The notes below the pieces were generated by a model. It had not been told where the DNA came from. It did not search any database and saw only the letters and a program-made list of their open reading frames with translations. From assembly GCA_001897755.1 (NCBI GenBank), contig MKUJ01000018.1, positions 65,048 through 116,691 of the forward strand: a stretch of 51,644 nucleotides of DNA. The letters run 5' to 3'. Each line of letters opens with the position of its first letter. The first letter of the stretch is position 1. Position numbers and translations under genes: made by a program. This DNA comes from Afipia sp. 64-13. GTDB lineage: Bacteria > Pseudomonadota > Alphaproteobacteria > Rhizobiales > Xanthobacteraceae. This document shows positions 1 through 7,178 of the stretch, in pieces.

Positions 1-68
1 CCGTTTTTTGATGTCGCGCGGTATCGTGGTTGTCGTGGTACAAACGCGGCGCGATCACGGGAATTGTC

Positions 69-368
69 ATGAGCACCGTCATTCGACGCATTGTCATTCA
101 TGGCCGGGTGCAGGGTGTCGGCTTCCGCTATTGGGCGGAGAGCACCGCGCGCGGCTATGGTCTGGATGGCTGGGTACGCAATCACCGCAACGGAGTGGTG
201 GAGGCGGTCTTCTGCGGCCCGCCCGATGTCGTGACGGCGATGATCGAGGCATGCCGGCAGGGCCCATCCTCGGCGCGGGTGACGCGGATCGATCAGCACG
301 ATGCCGGCGCGGACGAATTGGCGCTGCGCGGGATCGATTCCGGCTTCACCAGCCTGCCCACTGTCTGA
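69..368 (+). CDS. acyP: Acylphosphatase
   Basis: A 99-residue protein, the usual length for acylphosphatases, which hydrolyse the carboxyl-phosphate bond of acyl phosphates in the cytoplasm. The family signature GRVQGVGFR lies at residues 12-20, so the phosphate-binding Arg is R20. The second signature, GWVRNHRNG, supplies the catalytic Asn at about N38. I chose the ATG at 69 because the signature then falls at its normal distance from the N-terminus; the frame stays open upstream to 30 without family-like sequence. It stands alone, with no clear operon partner downstream (234 bases to the next gene). Confidence 0.93.
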   Translation: MSTVIRRIVIHGRVQGVGFRYWAESTARGYGLDGWVRNHRNGVVEAVFCGPPDVVTAMIEACRQGPSSARVTRIDQHDAGADELALRGIDSGFTSLPTV

Positions 369-602
369 GAGGTCGGACGTCGCGCGGCACGGCAAGCAGG
401 ACTGTCTGCTGACGTTACGACTTATTCGAACGACAACAACGAACAAGTCGATGCATCACCGGCAAGGTTTCACCGCCGCTTGCGGCAGGCCCTGCGCCGG
501 GCGTTTGCGCGGGCTTTTGTTGCATTCGATGTGATCGACCCTTGCTTTAAAATGAGTCCTTCCAGTAGATCATTTTATCTTCCGCAAGCTGGAGTCTTAG
601 CC

Positions 603-986
603 ATGTTCTGTCACGTCATGGTCGGTTCGAATAACATCGAAGCGTCCAAGAAATTTTACGATGCATTGTTCACCGCGGCCGGTGGATCGGCCGGCACCGT
701 CGATGCCAAGGGGCGCGTCGCCTATTCCCAGAACGGCGCACGATTCCTGGTGACCAAGCCGATCAACGGGCAGGCCGCGACGTCTGCCAATGGCGGCACC
801 ATCGGCTTCACCATCAAGGATCCGGCGACGGTGGATGCCTGGCACGCCGCGGGCGTCGCGAATGGCGGAGCCTCGGTGGAAAATCCTCCGGGCGTGCGGG
901 AGTCGGCCGGCAAGAAGGTCTATCTGGCCTATCTGCGGGACCCCGACGGCAACAAGCTCTGCGCAAGGGCGCCTTTCCCCGGTTAA
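603..986 (+). CDS. VOC (glyoxalase/bleomycin-resistance fold) family protein
   Basis: A 127-residue protein with the vicinal-oxygen-chelate fold pattern: an N-terminal half starting FCHVMVGSNNIEASKKFYDA and a C-terminal half ending YLRDPDGNKLCA, the usual closing strand of glyoxalase-like proteins. Such proteins bind a metal and act on varied small molecules, so the substrate cannot be named from sequence. The ATG at 603 has a GGAG ribosome site about nine bases upstream. A strong hairpin follows the stop codon, so the gene is probably a single transcription unit. Confidence 0.85.
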   Translation: MFCHVMVGSNNIEASKKFYDALFTAAGGSAGTVDAKGRVAYSQNGARFLVTKPINGQAATSANGGTIGFTIKDPATVDAWHAAGVANGGASVENPPGVRESAGKKVYLAYLRDPDGNKLCARAPFPG

Positions 987-999
987 GCTTGGGATCACA

Positions 1000-1033
1000 A
1001 AAGCCATGCGCCGCGCGATGCGGCCATGGCTTT
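1000..1033 (+). terminator. Hairpin terminator after the VOC gene
   Basis: An inverted repeat begins 13 bases after the VOC stop codon. AAAGCCATG pairs with CATGGCTTT and, inside it, GCCGC pairs with GCGGC around a five-base loop, with one bulged C. The T run is short, so this could be a weak intrinsic terminator or a transcript-stabilising stem. lipB is read toward it from the other side. Confidence 0.6.
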
Positions 1034-1108
1034 AAAGCTGCTGGCTGTGGTGGTGCGTATCCTCAGCTCGCCCGGCGCCGGTGCAACGAGCCGATCTGCC
1101 GCGAAGAG

Positions 1109-1837
1109 TCAGTCCGCAGCCGCTTCGGGCAGGGCCGGTTCGAGGCTGCCGAAGACATCCTCGAACGCTGCTCGCAGCGCCACGTCCACATCGTGCATCG
1201 TGACCGGCAGGCCGAGATCGACGAGGCTGGTGACGCCGTAGCGCGGATCCGCGATGCCGCAGGGCACGATGCCGGAGAAATGGGACAGCTCCGGCTCGAC
1301 ATTGATGGCGATGCCGTGCGTCGACACCCAGCGTTTCAGCCGCACGCCGATCGCCGCGATCTTGTCCTCGTATCCCTCGCCCTTGTCGGGCCGCGCCACC
1401 CAGACGCCGACGCGATCCTCCCGCCGCTCGCCGCGCACGTTGAAGGCGGCGAGGGTGCGGATAATCAGTTCCTCGAGGCCGGCGACATAGGCCCGCACGT
1501 CCGGCTGCCTTCGTTTCAGGTCGAGCATCAGATAGACCACCCGCTGGCCGGGGCCGTGATAGGTGAACTGTCCGCCGCGCCCGGTGGCGAACACCGGAAA
1601 CCGCGGATCGATCAGCCCGCCCTCCCGGGCGCTGGTGCCGCAGGTGTAGAGCGGGGGGTGTTCCAGCAGCCAGACCAGCTCCGGGTCGGCCCCGCCGGCA
1701 ATGGCCGCGCTTCGCGCCTCCATCACGGCCAGCGCGTCCTGATAGTCGACCGGAGACGGCGAGATTCGCCACTCCACGGGGGTGGCGTCCGTCGATTTAA
1801 ATGACGTTAAAACAAGGTCTTGGCGGTCGTTAACCAT
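1109..1837 (-). CDS. lipB: Lipoyl(octanoyl) transferase LipB
   Basis: A 242-residue protein that moves octanoyl groups from acyl carrier protein to lipoyl domains of the 2-oxoacid dehydrogenases and the glycine cleavage system. The family motif [12 protein letters not shown] is present, as are the catalytic Lys region ([12 protein letters not shown]) and the catalytic Cys region (FSGIVPCGI). Length and motif order are normal. The ATG at 1837 lies inside a CtrA-like sequence shared with the divergent FliN-like gene, which suggests a compact shared control region. A downstream start at residue 14 or later is possible but would trim conserved N-terminal sequence. Confidence 0.95.
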   Translation of the reverse strand: MVNDRQDLVLTSFKSTDATPVEWRISPSPVDYQDALAVMEARSAAIAGGADPELVWLLEHPPLYTCGTSAREGGLIDPRFPVFATGRGGQFTYHGPGQRVVYLMLDLKRRQPDVRAYVAGLEELIIRTLAAFNVRGERREDRVGVWVARPDKGEGYEDKIAAIGVRLKRWVSTHGIAINVEPELSHFSGIVPCGIADPRYGVTSLVDLGLPVTMHDVDVALRAAFEDVFGSLEPALPEAAAD

Positions 1838-1845
1838 TAGCTAAC
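1830..1845. promoter_or_regulatory. Possible CtrA-binding site between lipB and the FliN-like gene
   Basis: The sequence TTAA, seven bases, then CTAAC matches the alphaproteobacterial CtrA consensus (TTAA-N7-TTAA) with one mismatch. It overlaps the lipB start codon and ends 50 bases before the GTG of the FliN-like gene. CtrA is known to control many flagellar genes in this class. One mismatch in an eight-base core is weak evidence on its own. Confidence 0.35.
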
Positions 1846-1894
1846 CATACCATGGTGATCTGCCGGTATCATTCTTTGGTCAGTCAGGCGTGCC

Positions 1895-2137
1895 GTGGCA
1901 ACTCTCGATAAAGTCTCTGTCGACCTGATGGTGGTGCTCGGAACCACCACCATGCCCATCCATCAGGTGCTGCGGCTCAGTCGCGGCGCCATCATCGAAC
2001 TCGATGCCACCGAGCAGGACGAGGTCAAGGTGCTGGCCAACAACCTGCCGATCGCGAGCGGCGCGGTGGTGGTCAATCGCAACCGCATCGCGGTCGAAGT
2101 CAAGCAAATGCTGCCCAAGGCGGCCGGGCACAAATAG
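1895..2137 (+). CDS. FliM/FliN (SpoA-domain) family flagellar motor switch-like protein
   Basis: An 80-residue protein that is almost entirely a SpoA/FliN C-terminal domain: VSVDLMVVLG, then MPIHQVLRLSRGAIIELD, then VLANNLPIASGAVVVNRNRIAVEV. In FliN this domain builds the rotor C-ring that switches flagellar direction; related domains occur in type III secretion rings. It lacks the N-terminal extension of ordinary FliN (typically more than 100 residues) and no other flagellar gene is in the window, so it is an orphan, accessory copy. The start is GTG at 1895; it is divergent from lipB and close to a CtrA-like site. Confidence 0.82.
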   Translation: MATLDKVSVDLMVVLGTTTMPIHQVLRLSRGAIIELDATEQDEVKVLANNLPIASGAVVVNRNRIAVEVKQMLPKAAGHK

Positions 2138-2288
2138 GCCCGCTGCGGCCGGAATAAAGTCCCTCCGGCGGGGAATTTGTCATCGGAACGCGATGATGGA
2201 TAGTCCGCGCGAGGAGGCGACAAACCCTTGTCCCTGCATCCTCGATTTGTTACATGGGCGCGCCGGCTCGTTCCGGCGACCAGTCCAA

Positions 2289-2373
2289 GCGCTCGTGGCG
2301 GAATTGGTAGACGCGCTGCCTTGAGGTGGCAGTGAGTAAAATCGTGGGGGTTCGAGTCCCTCCGAGCGCACCA
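2289..2373 (+). tRNA. tRNA-Leu (anticodon GAG)
   Basis: An 85-base tRNA with a 7-bp acceptor stem (GCGCTCG with CGAGCGC), discriminator A at 2370 and an encoded CCA at 2371-2373. The anticodon stem is CTGCC/GGCAG around TTGAGGT, giving anticodon GAG at 2323-2325, which reads CUC and CUU leucine codons. The T loop TTCGAGT and the long variable arm expected of tRNA-Leu are present. The acceptor and anticodon stems pair fully. Confidence 0.97.
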
Positions 2374-2539
2374 CACCCTTAAAATCCCGATGATTGCGCA
2401 GCCGGTTCGGCCTGCCGCCCACCCGCGCCTTGAGGCGAGGAGATGGAGGCTACCGGTCGGCGGAATCTAGTGACTGGGCTGCGCAGAGCGGGCGATTCCA
2501 CCGGGACACCGGCGTCGGTCGGCGAGCTGCTCGCAATCG

Positions 2540-2569
2540 ATCGCCCGGCGGATTTCTCCACCGGGCGAT
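2540..2569 (-). terminator. Hairpin just past the MFS transporter gene
   Basis: ATCGCCCGG pairs with CCGGGCGAT across a 12-base loop, beginning 14 bases beyond the MFS stop codon in its reading direction. No T run follows, so it may only be a stabilising stem. The remaining sequence between the tRNA and this gene (2374-2539) shows nothing I can name. Confidence 0.35.
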
Positions 2570-2582
2570 ATCGATGATCCGC

Positions 2583-3857
2583 CTATCGATCGACGATACG
2601 CGGGACGCGCGTCGCAAGGATGGCGGCACAGCAGACCGCGGCCGCGATCACGTAGAGCGCGAGATTGGTGCTGTGGGTGGCGTCCTTGATCAACCCGACC
2701 ATATAGGGGCTGAGGAAGCCGGCGAGGTTGCCGACCGAGTTGATCATGGCGATGCCGCCGGCTGCGGCGAACCCGCCGAGGAATGCCGAGGGCAACGACC
2801 AGAACAGCGCCAGCGCGGTGATGCAGCCCATCGTCGCCAGCGTAAGGCACGTCACCGCGATGTAGACGTTGCTGGCGAAGATGCCGGAGCCGATGAGGCC
2901 GATCATGCCGAGCAGGGCCGGCAGCACGACATGGAGGCGCCGCTTTCCTGTCGCGTCCGCGGAGCGACCCATGATCACCATGAAAATGGTTGCCGCCAGA
3001 TACGGGATCGCCGTCACCAGCCCGACCATGGTGTCGGACTTGAAACCGGAGCTTTTGACGATGGTCGGAAGCCAGAAGCCGATGCCATAGACGCCCATCT
3101 GGATGCCGAAATAGACGAACGACAGCAGCCACACCCGCCAGTCGGTCAGCGCGGCTTTCACCGAATGGGCGTCGTGCTGGGTGGCTTCCGCGGCGAGATC
3201 GGCTTCGATGCGTTCGATTTCAGGGGCGGTCAGCCAGCGCGCCTGTGACGGTCGATCCGTCAGGAAGAAATACAGAACCACACCGAGAATGCACGAGGGC
3301 AGCGCTTCGATGACGAAGAGCCATTGCCAGCCGGCCAGACCGTGCGTGCCGTGGGACAAATCGAGGATCAGTCCCGAGATCGGGCTGCCGATCAGGCCCG
3401 ATACCGGAATCGCGGCCATGAACATCGAGATGATACGGCCGCGCCGTTCCGCCGGGTACCAGTAGGTCAAATAGAGGATGATGCCCGGGAAGAAACCGGC
3501 CTCCGCGACACCGAGCAGGAAACGCAGCACGTAGAACATGGTCGGCGTGGTGATGAACGCCATCGCCGCCGAGATGATGCCCCACGTCACCATGATGCGG
3601 GCGATCCACAGTCGCGCGCCGACACGGTGGAGGATCAGGTTGCTCGGGACTTCGAAGATGAAATAGCCGATGAAGAAGATGCCTGCGCCAAGCCCGTAGA
3701 CCGCTTCGCTGAGCTGCAGGTCGGAGAGCATATGAAGCTTGGCAAATCCGACATTCACGCGGTCGAGAAACGCAAAGAAGTAACATACGAACAAGAAGGG
3801 AATGATGCGTAACGTGGCTTTGCGATATCCGCTGGTAGTCGCACTCTGGTCGCCCAT
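2583..3857 (-). CDS. MFS transporter, anion:cation symporter-like (ACS) family
   Basis: A 424-residue inner-membrane protein with about 12 hydrophobic segments. The first segment carries FLDRVNVGFAK, the typical TM1 motif of the ACS branch of the major facilitator superfamily (tartrate, phthalate, glucarate and similar organic-acid uptake). The loop after TM2-3 and the segment GVAEAGFFPGIILYLTYWYP are also typical of this branch. The ATG at 3857 is preceded by GAGGAAATC, a good ribosome site; the frame extends 33 codons upstream without family-like sequence. It follows the amino-acid-synthesis-family gene in the same direction, 203 bases on. The substrate is probably a small carboxylate, by family only. 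Confidence 0.88.
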   Translation of the reverse strand: MGDQSATTSGYRKATLRIIPFLFVCYFFAFLDRVNVGFAKLHMLSDLQLSEAVYGLGAGIFFIGYFIFEVPSNLILHRVGARLWIARIMVTWGIISAAMAFITTPTMFYVLRFLLGVAEAGFFPGIILYLTYWYPAERRGRIISMFMAAIPVSGLIGSPISGLILDLSHGTHGLAGWQWLFVIEALPSCILGVVLYFFLTDRPSQARWLTAPEIERIEADLAAEATQHDAHSVKAALTDWRVWLLSFVYFGIQMGVYGIGFWLPTIVKSSGFKSDTMVGLVTAIPYLAATIFMVIMGRSADATGKRRLHVVLPALLGMIGLIGSGIFASNVYIAVTCLTLATMGCITALALFWSLPSAFLGGFAAAGGIAMINSVGNLAGFLSPYMVGLIKDATHSTNLALYVIAAAVCCAAILATRVPRIVDR

Positions 3858-4060
3858 GGTGATTTCCTCCCTCAGTGTGCCTGGCGATATGTCTCCCTGT
3901 CGATTGTCGGCTTCCCTGTGGTTGCGATGGCTGTACTCAGCGCGCACGACCGTCATGCCTGCACGAAACGCGCGCAGGGCATTGGGAAGTTCTTGTTGGC
4001 CGCGTCGGATTCGTTGAAGTCGGACCGGAAACCGCGCGGCGAGTGTGCCGTGTGGTTACG

Positions 4061-4603
4061 TCAGAGCCGGGCGTGCGGCCGCGTGCCCGAGGCCATTCCG
4101 AGGGCCACGACGAGTTCGTCCGCCAGAGGCGCGTCGGGAATGGAGAGTGAAATGGTGTGGTAGTAATTCTGGTTCTTGGCGTCGATCTTGTGAGCCATCG
4201 GCAATTCCAGTGTCAGGCCAACCGGCGAGATCTTTTGATTGCCGACCATCCATGCCGAGCCGTTGATCGCCTTGCGGCACGGATCGCCGAACAGCACCGT
4301 ATGAATGAGAGCGTTGGCGTGTTCGTATTCGCCGCCCAGGCCCGCGGCGGCGGCTTTGCCGAAGGCTTCTACCTTGTCCGCGCCGCCCATGATGGCCACG
4401 GCGCGCGAGGCGAGCAGTTCACCGAGCTGCGGCGCGACCTCGCTGATTTGTGGCTTGAGGTCTTCGACGTAGCCGCAGCCGGCCCAGGGGTTCTTGATGA
4501 CGGCGGCGACGATGACATGCCGGAACGGCTGGGGCAGGGGACGCTGGTCGGCGTATACTTCTTCCTGAAACGCGCAAATCTTGCGGATCGATAGAGTTGT
4601 CAT
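4061..4603 (-). CDS. Amino acid synthesis family protein (DUF1185, AA_synth)
   Basis: A 180-residue cytoplasmic protein matching the family once called DUF1185. Recognisable stretches include KNPWAGCGYVEDLKP, the central ASRAVAIMGGADKVEAFGKA, and the C-terminal ISLSIPDAPLADELVVALGMA. Despite the family name, no reaction is firmly established; members often sit beside transporters and catabolic genes. Here it is the first gene of a minus-strand pair with an ACS-type permease and is divergent from an XRE-cupin regulator. A TTGACA box at 4665-4670 (minus strand) and a palindrome lie just upstream. The start has a GGGAGGG ribosome site. Confidence 0.83.
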   Translation of the reverse strand: MTTLSIRKICAFQEEVYADQRPLPQPFRHVIVAAVIKNPWAGCGYVEDLKPQISEVAPQLGELLASRAVAIMGGADKVEAFGKAAAAGLGGEYEHANALIHTVLFGDPCRKAINGSAWMVGNQKISPVGLTLELPMAHKIDAKNQNYYHTISLSIPDAPLADELVVALGMASGTRPHARL

Positions 4604-4644
4604 CGCGCCCTCCCAGGCCGTGATAATTTAATTTGTCCCCTATG

Positions 4645-4661
4645 GTGGACACAGTGTCCAC
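4645..4661. promoter_or_regulatory. 17-bp perfect palindrome, probable operator
   Basis: GTGGACAC-A-GTGTCCAC is a perfect inverted repeat with eight-base arms and a one-base spacer. It lies between the divergent AA_synth/MFS genes and the XRE-cupin regulator. On the minus strand a TTGACA at 4670-4665 precedes it, with a weak -10 (ACCATA or CCATAG) just after, so the palindrome fills the promoter spacer. That placement suits repression of the structural genes. The regulator next door is the obvious candidate to bind; this is inference from position. Confidence 0.6.
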
Positions 4662-4767
4662 TTTTGTCAACGATGTTTAAAATTGCCCGTGGGAGAAGGC
4701 TGGCCTATCGGCGGCAAGGGCACGATAAGAAGAGCGGCTACGGCATGGCGATCATGAGACTTTTCAG

Positions 4768-5349
4768 ATGACTGCGGTCCTCGCGACACGGTTCAAGGAA
4801 CTACGGGAGGGCCGGCGCTGGTCGCTGCGCGAGACCGCGGACAAGACTGGCGTGAGCAAGTCCATGCTGTCGAAGATTGAGCGCGGGCTGACCTCGCCGA
4901 CGGCGACGGTGCTGGGCAAGCTGGCGGAGGGTTTTGGCATCAGCATCTCCCAACTGGTGGGAGGAGAGCAGTCGAACGGCGACGTCGTGCGGGTGCCCTA
5001 TGGCGAGCAGCCGGTGTTTCGCGTGCCCACCACGGGTTTCGAGCGGCGCTCTTTGTCGCCGCTCTCGATCCGGAATTCAGGCGTCGATTTCGTTGTGAAT
5101 ATTTTGCCGCCGGCACAAAGCTCCGGCACGTTTCCGCCGCATCGGGCCGGCGTGGAGGAGACGCTTGCGGTCGCATCGGGACGGCTGCGTTTGCGCCTGG
5201 GAGACGAGAAGTACGATCTCAAGGCGGGAGACGCGATCTTCTATCGCGCTCACGTCCCCCATCGATTTGACAATCCTTCGGACACCGAGCCGGCTGTGTT
5301 TTTCATCGTCATCAACAATGCCGGCGGCGCTGACCTGAACCCTCGCTAG
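4768..5349 (+). CDS. XRE-family transcriptional regulator with C-terminal cupin sensor domain
   Basis: A 193-residue regulator. Residues 5-62 form a helix-turn-helix of the XRE/HTH_3 type (FKELREGRRWSLRETADKTG, then KSMLSKIERGLTSPTATVLG). Residues about 105-185 form a cupin barrel (SSGTFPPHRAGVEETLAVAS, then GDAIFYRAHVPHRFDN). This two-domain plan is common in local regulators of transport and catabolic genes, with the cupin binding a small ligand. It is divergent from the AA_synth and MFS genes and probably controls them through the palindrome at 4645-4661. Its stop is five bases from the stop of the convergent small membrane gene. Confidence 0.92.
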   Translation: MTAVLATRFKELREGRRWSLRETADKTGVSKSMLSKIERGLTSPTATVLGKLAEGFGISISQLVGGEQSNGDVVRVPYGEQPVFRVPTTGFERRSLSPLSIRNSGVDFVVNILPPAQSSGTFPPHRAGVEETLAVASGRLRLRLGDEKYDLKAGDAIFYRAHVPHRFDNPSDTEPAVFFIVINNAGGADLNPR

Positions 5350-5354
5350 CCGGC

Positions 5355-5552
5355 TCAGTCCTCGAAGTCCGCCTTGGTGATCACGATTCCGGCGTGATCG
5401 AGCAGCTTGTTGAGCTTCAGCTCGATGATGTGCGCCTGCCAGATCAGGATCGATCCGACGATGGCGATCAGCAGCGCGGCGATATTTTCCGACAGGATGC
5501 CGACTGCGATCAGGGCGAAAGTGCAGACAATGATGATGGTGCGGGTTGTCAT
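5355..5552 (-). CDS. Small hydrophobic membrane protein, unknown function
   Basis: A 65-residue protein beginning MTTRTIIIVCTFALIAVG, with two closely spaced hydrophobic stretches (about residues 5-20 and 22-40) followed by a polar tail ending TKADFED. I chose the ATG at 5552; 24 codons upstream are open but lack membrane-protein character. It lies just downstream, on the same strand, of another tiny membrane protein (5631-5807), and the two may be co-transcribed. No family recognised. Confidence 0.6.
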   Translation of the reverse strand: MTTRTIIIVCTFALIAVGILSENIAALLIAIVGSILIWQAHIIELKLNKLLDHAGIVITKADFED

Positions 5553-5630
5553 GGCGGCATCATGGATCTTGGGCGCAGCTAGACGCAGGTGGATGGTCGC
5601 CGGCGGACAGCACGAATAGGACAAGCGCCG

Positions 5631-5807
5631 TCAATGGTCCGTTCTCCCGGCCGAGAGCCACTCCGCGACCGCGGTGAACAGTCCGAAAAGCAAGGTGAGG
5701 TAAACGATCTCGCGGGGAGCATCGAAGACATGGGCGAGGATCGCAATGACCCAAATGGCCGCGATCGCCCACAATGCAATGGACAATGAACGAGGAAATC
5801 TCGCCAT
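5631..5807 (-). CDS. 58-residue small membrane protein, unknown function
   Basis: Reading the minus strand from the ATG at 5807 gives 58 codons and a TGA at 5631-5633. The product starts MARFPRSLSIALWAIAAIWV and continues with a second hydrophobic region, IVYLTLLFGLFTAVAEWL. That gives a basic N-terminus, one or two membrane segments and a short polar end. A GGGGA ribosome site sits about seven bases before the ATG. It precedes the 65-residue membrane protein by 78 bases. It could be a chance open frame, but the hydrophobic pattern and ribosome site argue for a real gene. No family recognised. Confidence 0.5.
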   Translation of the reverse strand: MARFPRSLSIALWAIAAIWVIAILAHVFDAPREIVYLTLLFGLFTAVAEWLSAGRTDH

Positions 5808-6022
5808 TGCTCGTCCCCGCTTTTGGGCGACGAGACCGGTCCAGTTTCACCAAAAACGCTTCCAGCGCATTTCGCCGAAGGGAAGTACCAGCCTTGGTGC
5901 CTCAAACATCGCCCGAAACCTGCATTTCAGGCTTGTATACCAGCTACGCCCAAGGTTCGGGTCGATCAAGCAGTTTTAGTGTCGCATTTGTAATGCCGCG
6001 GCGTGGCTGACGTGTCGCCGAA

Positions 6023-7132
6023 CTATCCGCCCGTTTTGGCGTGAAGCTTGGCCACCCGGCTGCGGTGAGGCCGGTGGTCCGCGAATTTGAACGCAAGCGG
6101 AGCGGGGTAGAGCAGTCGCGTGGTGGCGTCGTTGCCGTGCAACATACGGAGGGCAGGAGCGGACACAGCATGCTGCTGTCGTGAACGGACCGCCAGCATG
6201 CTGCGCGGGCGGGGCTTTTTGGCGGCCAGTGCAGCCTCGAGAATCGGACGCGCGCTCTCCGGCTTGTGCGCAATTGTCGGATCCGATGGATGCAGGCGCC
6301 ACTGCCACGGCGCGGTCGGCGTTTTCGGCCGACCCGGTGCCACCGGCACGACATGGACGATGCGATAGCCGCGCGCCTTCAATTCCTTGAGGATGACCGG
6401 CAGCGCCCCTTCGGTGCGGGCCTGGATGTCGTGCAGCAGCAGGATGCCGCGGCCCTTGGCTTCCAGCCGGCTCAAGGCGATGCGGGCGACCTGAGCCGCC
6501 GAAATCTTGTGCCAGTCGTCGGCCGGAAAGTCGGCGCTCCACGCCATCAGATGTTTGCTTGCGAGATAGTCCTCGATCGCGGCCGAGGTGCGCAGGCCTG
6601 GAATCCGCACGAACGGCGCCACCTGCGTCGCATCGCCGAGCGCGGCGACGGTCGAGGCGATGCCGTCGTCGATCTCGGTCTTGGCCTGATCGAATGGCAT
6701 GCGGTTCATGCCGAGCGGATGGTTCTGGGTGTGAGTGCCGATGGTGTGGCCGGCTTGCTGGACCTCGCGCAAGGCGGCCGGATAATCCCGCGCCATCCGC
6801 CCGATGATGAAGAAGGTCGCCTTCACGCATTCGGCGGCGAGCATATCGAGCACCGGCTTGGTGTGCTTGGGCAGCGGGCCGTCATCGAAGGTCAGCACCA
6901 CTTCATGATCGGCGAGCGGCAGCGTTTCCGGATACTGCATGGTGCCGATGCGCGGATGCTCCGTGGGATCAACCACCAGCGTGCGCGAGGTGCCGAGCGC
7001 CGTCGGATTGCCGGGGCACTCGGCTGCGTTCGCGGGAAGCGCAGAAGCGAGCGCGAGCAGCGCAGTCAGCGCCGTGCCGCAAGCAAGGCCCCGCCGCCGG
7101 GCCGGAAGATCACGCATCAAGAAAATCCGCAT
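6023..7132 (-). CDS. Secreted polysaccharide deacetylase (NodB homology domain) with long basic C-terminal tail
   Basis: A 369-residue protein with a signal peptide (hydrophobic run, then ALPANA before AECPG) and a carbohydrate esterase family 4 domain. Motifs: TFDDGP (D83, D84), HTQNH (metal-binding H134 and H138), the Arg motif FVRIPG, the Trp motif ADDW, and ILLLHD. These enzymes remove N-acetyl groups from peptidoglycan or other glycans in the periplasm. After the domain, about 100 residues form a basic, low-complexity tail (for example KKPRPRS, HRPHRSR) that its neighbour lacks. It lies 46 bases downstream of a second deacetylase gene, in tandem. Confidence 0.9.
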   Translation of the reverse strand: MRIFLMRDLPARRRGLACGTALTALLALASALPANAAECPGNPTALGTSRTLVVDPTEHPRIGTMQYPETLPLADHEVVLTFDDGPLPKHTKPVLDMLAAECVKATFFIIGRMARDYPAALREVQQAGHTIGTHTQNHPLGMNRMPFDQAKTEIDDGIASTVAALGDATQVAPFVRIPGLRTSAAIEDYLASKHLMAWSADFPADDWHKISAAQVARIALSRLEAKGRGILLLHDIQARTEGALPVILKELKARGYRIVHVVPVAPGRPKTPTAPWQWRLHPSDPTIAHKPESARPILEAALAAKKPRPRSMLAVRSRQQHAVSAPALRMLHGNDATTRLLYPAPLAFKFADHRPHRSRVAKLHAKTGG

Positions 7133-7178
7133 CGAGGATCAGGTGTCGAACCGTAGGATCATGGCGATGAACGACCTC

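Noticed and set aside
1797-1810. A second TTAA pair (TTAA-N6-TTAA) inside lipB
   Set aside because: Spacing is six rather than the seven bases required by CtrA, and it lies within the lipB coding sequence.
2151-2373. Possible attachment-site repeat: GTCCCTCCG occurs near 2159 and in the tRNA-Leu 3' part
   Set aside because: Only nine bases long, not flanking any integrase, and on the upstream side of the tRNA.
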